NCBI GenBank assembly: GCA_030600745.1
Contig: JAUVLL010000102.1
Coordinates: forward strand, 1 to 9,193
Direction: 5' to 3'
Length of the DNA: 9,193 bases
From: Spirochaetaceae bacterium
Lineage (GTDB): Bacteria > Spirochaetota > Spirochaetia > B11-G9
Part shown: in pieces, positions 5,662 to 9,193 of the stretch
How the letters are laid out: each line of letters begins with the position of its first letter
How positions within the stretch are numbered: position 1 is the stretch's first letter
Notes under the pieces: generated by a model
The model's input: only the letters and a program-made list of their open reading frames with translations
The model's database searches: none
Told to the model about the DNA's origin: nothing
Position numbers and translations under genes: made by a program

Positions 5662-6597
5662 CTATGTATAATCGACCAGCCTTAATTTTTTAAACAGCCA
5701 TGGTGCACAAAATGCAATCCAGAATCCTACAAGTCCGTATCGAATAATATAGAGAATAAGCACTGAAATTGCTGTAGATTCTCCGATAACAGCATAAAAG
5801 CCGAAATTCAGGAGAAAATAGAAAAGCAGTAATGACACCAATCCTGTAACACTTCGTAATATCCTTATAACAATGGAACCACTTACTTCGAAATTGACAT
5901 ATTTGGATTCAAGAATAAATCCGGCAAGACCACCGGCAAGTGCACCTGCCAGCAAGAGATAAGATTTTCTGGTTTCATATTCATGGGAAACCAGTACTAC
6001 AGTTATAAAAACAACAACCAGACCCAGTATAATAAACAGAAACTGTTTACTCATTGAATATCCGGCTAATTTAACCGAAATCTTTTCATATAACCCATAA
6101 AAAAGGAAAGCAGAGATTATACCTAAAATCAATCCGACGGCAACATCCTGGGGATAATGTACTCCATGAACCATTCTGGATACACCCATGAGCATAATAA
6201 AAAGAATCATAACAAGGGTAACCCATTTTTTTTTAGCTTCTTTAATTATACTTATGCCTAATACCGTTCCAAACATGGTATGTCCGCTTGGCAGACCATA
6301 GGACTCTGTCTGATAGATTGCTTTAATTCGTTCAGGAGCAACCTGAAAAGGGCGGGGCCTATGCCAGAAGAATTTGAATATGGTGTTAACAAATGCCGTG
6401 CTTAAGACCAGGATAAGTATTTTTTTCCCAATTTTCTTATGAACAGACCAATAGATGGCAGGTAATACCAGTATATATCCTGTTTCTTCTCCGAAATAAT
6501 GAAATGGTGCCAGTAAATACCAGATAAAACCCTGACTCCAGGACTGAAACCATTCTATTATCTGCAGACCAGCACCAATTTCTAAAGATTCAAACAT
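5662..6597 (-). CDS. PAP2-family integral membrane phosphatase
   Basis: This 311-residue polytopic membrane protein carries the complete PAP2/vanadium-haloperoxidase phosphatase signature. Motif 1 is K75 to P83 (KFFWHRPRP), motif 2 is PSGH (103-106) and motif 3 is SR(140-141) with His147 and Asp151. His106 and His147 should be the catalytic pair. About eight hydrophobic segments are visible, including roughly 25-50, 58-72, 125-140, 152-170, 185-204, 213-229, 248-270 and 275-300, which make it longer than the minimal six-helix enzyme because of extra C-terminal helices. Likely substrates are lipid phosphates such as phosphatidate or undecaprenyl pyrophosphate at the membrane surface; the sequence does not decide which. 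GGAGGG lies 6 bases before the ATG, a strong ribosome binding site. It appears monocistronic and shows no link to its neighbours. Confidence 0.92.
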   Translation of the reverse strand: MFESLEIGAGLQIIEWFQSWSQGFIWYLLAPFHYFGEETGYILVLPAIYWSVHKKIGKKILILVLSTAFVNTIFKFFWHRPRPFQVAPERIKAIYQTESYGLPSGHTMFGTVLGISIIKEAKKKWVTLVMILFIMLMGVSRMVHGVHYPQDVAVGLILGIISAFLFYGLYEKISVKLAGYSMSKQFLFIILGLVVVFITVVLVSHEYETRKSYLLLAGALAGGLAGFILESKYVNFEVSGSIVIRILRSVTGLVSLLLFYFLLNFGFYAVIGESTAISVLILYIIRYGLVGFWIAFCAPWLFKKLRLVDYT

Positions 6598-6841
6598 TGT
6601 ATACCCTCCGTTTATTATCCCCTATGCCAATGTATCATTAATGCAATTTTTGTACATTACTTTTTAAGCAGGTGAAAATAGATGTGATGGTAAATGATCG
6701 GCATAGCTCTATTAATATATTCTTAATTTCTGATATGATCCTGTAAGTGAAATAGCAAAAATTTTTCTCCCCTATAAAAATTGGAAAACTGTATATTAAG
6801 AATCGTATACATATGGCAGGAGCAAAAATATTCTGCCAGGT
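6598..6841. other. Upstream region of the PAP2 gene and front of the vapBC relic
   Basis: This stretch is AT-rich with no intact gene. AATGTA (6629-6634) and TACATT (6653-6658) form an 18-base-spaced inverted repeat upstream of the PAP2 gene. GATAAT on the minus strand, about 15 bases before the PAP2 ribosome binding site, is a possible -10 box without a good -35 box. TGGCAG (6814-6819) and CTGCCA (6833-6838), extended by TATAC and GTATA, form an imperfect dyad just before the antitoxin relic; it could be that pair's old operator. Confidence 0.4.
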
Positions 6842-6961
6842 ATAGTACCATTTGTTGAAGTAATTAAAGAGAAAAAACGTCAGAAAGCTCTTTTACACTG
6901 TGGAAATATTGAACTTGATGTTGATCAGAAAAAATTGGCTGCTTATAGAGAGGGTGAATGA
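6842..6961 (+). pseudogene. Remnant of a second VapB-type antitoxin gene
   Basis: The frame ending at TGA 6959-6961 encodes a tail that looks like a VapB C-terminus: a basic FVEVIKEKKRQKALLHC segment followed by GNIELDVDQKKLAAYREGE. The middle LxxxGxIxLDxD pattern is common in antitoxins that pair with PIN toxins. There is no in-frame ATG upstream; the nearest ATG (6813) is in another frame and stops after 10 codons. The DNA-binding half is therefore missing or scrambled. The stop codon overlaps the toxin remnant's ATG as ATGA, the normal antitoxin-toxin junction, which supports the call. Confidence 0.55.
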
Positions 6962-6996
6962 AGCTAATTGATAGTTCTGCATGGATTGACCATTAA
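6958..6996 (+). pseudogene. Remnant of a VapC toxin gene, first 12 codons only
   Basis: The frame reads MKLIDSSAWIDH and then TAA. This is the standard opening of a PIN-domain VapC toxin, including the first catalytic Asp (D5) and the SSAWI motif. GAGG lies a few bases upstream of the ATG. The rest of the toxin (normally about 130 residues) is absent: only 17 bases remain before the 3' end of the convergent activase gene. A deletion or rearrangement must have removed the body of the gene. It cannot make an active nuclease. Confidence 0.6.
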
Positions 6997-7013
6997 GTCT
7001 CATAATCTATATT

Positions 7014-7982
7014 TTATTCCCTGGAAGTGAGCCCAGTGAGTATTACTCTGGCAGGCTCGGAGTAAACGCTCTGAGCCCAGGATAGAGCCTGCACTCCCTC
7101 TTCTTTTGTTATTAGAGATACATCTCTATATTTCCAGTTCAATCCCAGCCGGTTATACTTTTCAATTGGCAGGGGGTTGAAACTGCATAATTCCCATCGA
7201 TCGATACTGTTACTGAGATTTTCTTTTAAAAAAGCTCCTATCCCTATAATATTTTCTTTAGTCAATGTTGCTCCTGGAATTAAAGGAGTACGGATCCAAA
7301 GATCTGTATTATTTCCGTTTAATTTAATCCACTCAGAAAGTTTTAGCAGGTTTTCTATAATAGTTTTGTTACCCGCTCCGGTTAGTGATTTATGAGCAGG
7401 AGCATCAATTAGTTTTATATCGTACAGGATTAGATTTGTAAAAGGGAGAACTTTTTCGAATGCACTCCAGGAGACCTGACCACAGGTATCAAGGGCTGTA
7501 TGAATATTCATTGACCGGCATTTCTGGAAAAGTGAAGCAACAAAATCAGCTTGCAGTAAAGGTTCTCCACCGGATACGGTGATCCCTCCTCCGGTTGCTT
7601 TTGTCATGAAAGGTTTTTCTCTGTTGATTATCCTGGTAGCCTCTTTCATAGAATATAGATCACCCACTTTTTTTAATGCTCTTCCCGAACATTCATAGGT
7701 GCATAATCCGCAGCCAGTACATCGTTCATAATCTATGACGATTCCCTTCTCTTCATCTTTTTTAAGAGCATTTTCCGGACATATCTCAATACAATGTCCA
7801 CAACGGAGGCAGTTTAAAGAGTAATGCCAAACCTGTTCTTTTTTATCTATACTTTCAGGATTTTGGCACCAATTGCATCGCAGTGAACAACCTTTGAAAA
7901 AAAACACCGTACGAATTCCAGGACCATCGTGAGTAGATAATGTATGGATATCATATATTAATGCTTTTGGTTCTGTTTCCAT
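7014..7982 (-). CDS. Glycyl radical enzyme activase (radical SAM, PflA-like with two extra [4Fe-4S] clusters)
   Basis: This 322-residue enzyme uses S-adenosylmethionine to place a radical on the glycine of its partner enzyme. THDGPGIRT (17-25) is the family opening. The radical-SAM cluster is C32-SLR-C36-NW-C39. Residues 58-68 (CxxCxxCxxxC then P) and 88-98 (CxxCxxCxxxC) are two ferredoxin-type [4Fe-4S] sites, as in activases of eliminase-type glycyl radical enzymes rather than short PflA. The SAM-contacting GGE lies at 138-140 in ITVSGGEPLLQ. All expected residues are present and the length is normal. It starts 7 bases after the stop of the glycyl radical enzyme on the same strand, so the two are cotranscribed. 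No strong ribosome binding site is seen before its ATG, so coupled translation is likely. The cluster makes it oxygen-sensitive. Confidence 0.95.
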   Translation of the reverse strand: METEPKALIYDIHTLSTHDGPGIRTVFFFKGCSLRCNWCQNPESIDKKEQVWHYSLNCLRCGHCIEICPENALKKDEEKGIVIDYERCTGCGLCTYECSGRALKKVGDLYSMKEATRIINREKPFMTKATGGGITVSGGEPLLQADFVASLFQKCRSMNIHTALDTCGQVSWSAFEKVLPFTNLILYDIKLIDAPAHKSLTGAGNKTIIENLLKLSEWIKLNGNNTDLWIRTPLIPGATLTKENIIGIGAFLKENLSNSIDRWELCSFNPLPIEKYNRLGLNWKYRDVSLITKEEGVQALSWAQSVYSEPARVILTGLTSRE

Positions 7983-7989
7983 TTGATTA

Positions 7990-9193
7990 TTACAGTGAGC
8001 TGTAATTAACCCTCTGAAGAAACTCCTCCTGAAATTTCTTATCCATTACTACGAAATGAGCAGAATATCCAGTAACTTTAACGACCAGATTTTTATATTC
8101 CTCTTTCTCCGGATGGATCATAGCTTCTTTCAACAAATCCAGGTCAATTGTATTGAGGTTAATTTGAACACCCCCAAGCTCAAAAAAGACTGATGCAAAA
8201 GTTTCAACAAAATCACCCTTTCTACTTCCTTCGGGAAAAAACGACGGTTGAAGCTCTATCTGGAAAGACCCTCCCTGGTATTTTTTGTAGTCGATTTTAC
8301 AGAATGAGTGTACGGTAGCAGCTATTCCGTTTGTATTTCGACCATGCATCGGATTGTTGCCGTGAGCTACAGGTTCTTCAGCTTTGCGTCCGTCAGGAGT
8401 TGCACCCACAAATTGTCCTGCATAGGTATGTCCCATATATTGAAAAAGGCTTGGTCTAAAGTGAAATCCTTTAATGTTTCTTTTACTCTCAAGAACTTCT
8501 CTTATATGATCCGAAACCCTTAAAACCATTTCATCTGCATCATCAATGTCATTTCCATATTTACTCTGGTTTAGAAAATCTCTTCGCATGAGTTCTTCTC
8601 CTTCCCAGTCATTTTTCAGTGTTTCAAGAAGCTTTTTCATTGAATATTTTTTTTGCTCGAAAATTAGTTTCTTCATTGCATACATTGAGTCTGAAACATT
8701 TGGAGCTCCCAATACGTTGACGGATGTGTAGTTGTATTTAACCGCCTGCATATCAGTTACATCTTTACCTTTTTCAATAGTATCATTCATGCAAAAACTT
8801 GTGACCATCTCCGGCCAGACTTTCGACTGCCATAAATAAGTTTCGTTTTTAAAATCCCTTAGGATATCAGCAGTTCGATTGACTTCCTGATCATATACTT
8901 CCCAGAACTCTTCAAACTCTTCAATATTATTATTCGCAGCAATTTCCATTGCACGCTGCATGGGTTGGATAAGTACCAGGGAATTCAGATCCTGATCATT
9001 ATACTCTTTACCAACAACGCAGTACCACTGGCATCCTGAGTATGAGACGTTCCATGCGTCTTCTACTGCTACACCGGATCTTAACTGACTGCCTCTTAGG
9101 ATATCATAATTTACAAGTGTCGGGGTACCGCAGTTATGATGTGCTACTACATCACATCCATAATTGAAAAAAATCTTTATTTATGTCAGGATG
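7990..9193 (-). CDS. Glycyl radical enzyme (PFL-like family) of unknown substrate, 5'-truncated and apparently frameshifted
   Basis: This is the C-terminal half of a protein that is usually about 800 residues. The glycyl radical site is VKVTGYSAHFV, with the Gly codon at 8068-8070, 25 residues before the end. The conserved ATPDGRKAEEPVAHG and HGRNTNGIAAT segments precede it. The frame continues upstream of the ATG at 8961 through the catalytic loop SYSGCQWYC (Cys codon 9031-9033), so 8961 is not the start. In most dehydratase, lyase and decarboxylase members the loop is GCxE; here Trp replaces that Glu, so the chemistry is uncertain. The frame meets TAA at 9181-9183. Reading the other frame from the right edge gives HPDINKDFF, which joins smoothly to NYGCDVVAHHNCGTPTLVN if the seven-A run at 9167-9173 had six. 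It is paired with the activase downstream. Confidence 0.88.

Noticed and set aside
8308..8731. Plus-strand frames opposite the glycyl radical enzyme
   Set aside because: They are antisense to strongly conserved coding sequence and show no domain or ribosome binding site.

Overview
The window looks like an AT-rich genome segment from a strictly or facultatively anaerobic bacterium. A spirochaete or clostridium-like lineage is my guess from gene content, but no rRNA, tRNA or housekeeping marker is present to fix the taxon. The anaerobic signature is strong. There is the C-terminal part of a corrinoid-protein reductive activator (RACo/DUF4445 type), a stand-alone homocysteine S-methyltransferase, and an oxygen-sensitive glycyl radical enzyme with its radical-SAM activase.

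Layout. Bases 1-1050 (+) hold the 3' part of the RACo-like gene, which runs off the left edge. It converges on a minus-strand group at 1062-3239, read from right to left as vapB antitoxin, vapC toxin, homocysteine S-methyltransferase and an unrecognised 198-residue protein. After a 324-base spacer with a convincing vapB promoter, a palindrome and an 11-bp inverted repeat comes a single small plus-strand gene (3564-3890) for a 108-residue cysteine-containing protein, followed by a weak terminator. Then come minus-strand genes: an AAA/DUF4143 ATPase (4087-5433), a PAP2-family membrane phosphatase (5662-6597), a glycyl radical activase (7014-7982) and its glycyl radical enzyme (7990 to the right edge).

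How the genes may work together. RACo-like proteins re-reduce inactive Co(II) corrinoid proteins, and homocysteine S-methyltransferase domains can take a methyl group from a methyl-corrinoid protein to make methionine. Their proximity suggests a corrinoid-dependent methyl-transfer locus whose corrinoid protein lies outside the window. The glycyl radical enzyme and activase form a separate two-gene module. Its catalytic loop reads GCQW instead of the GCxE usual in dehydratase and decarboxylase members, so its reaction is not predictable.

Points that ordinary annotation would miss: (1) a dead second vapBC pair at 6842-6996, with the antitoxin tail and the first 12 toxin codons still readable; (2) an apparent 1-nt frameshift in a seven-A run at 9167-9173 inside the glycyl radical enzyme gene; (3) two promoters, for vapB and the ATPase gene, whose -10 boxes end exactly 6 nt before the start codon, predicting leaderless mRNAs; (4) palindromes placed on or beside both of these promoters.
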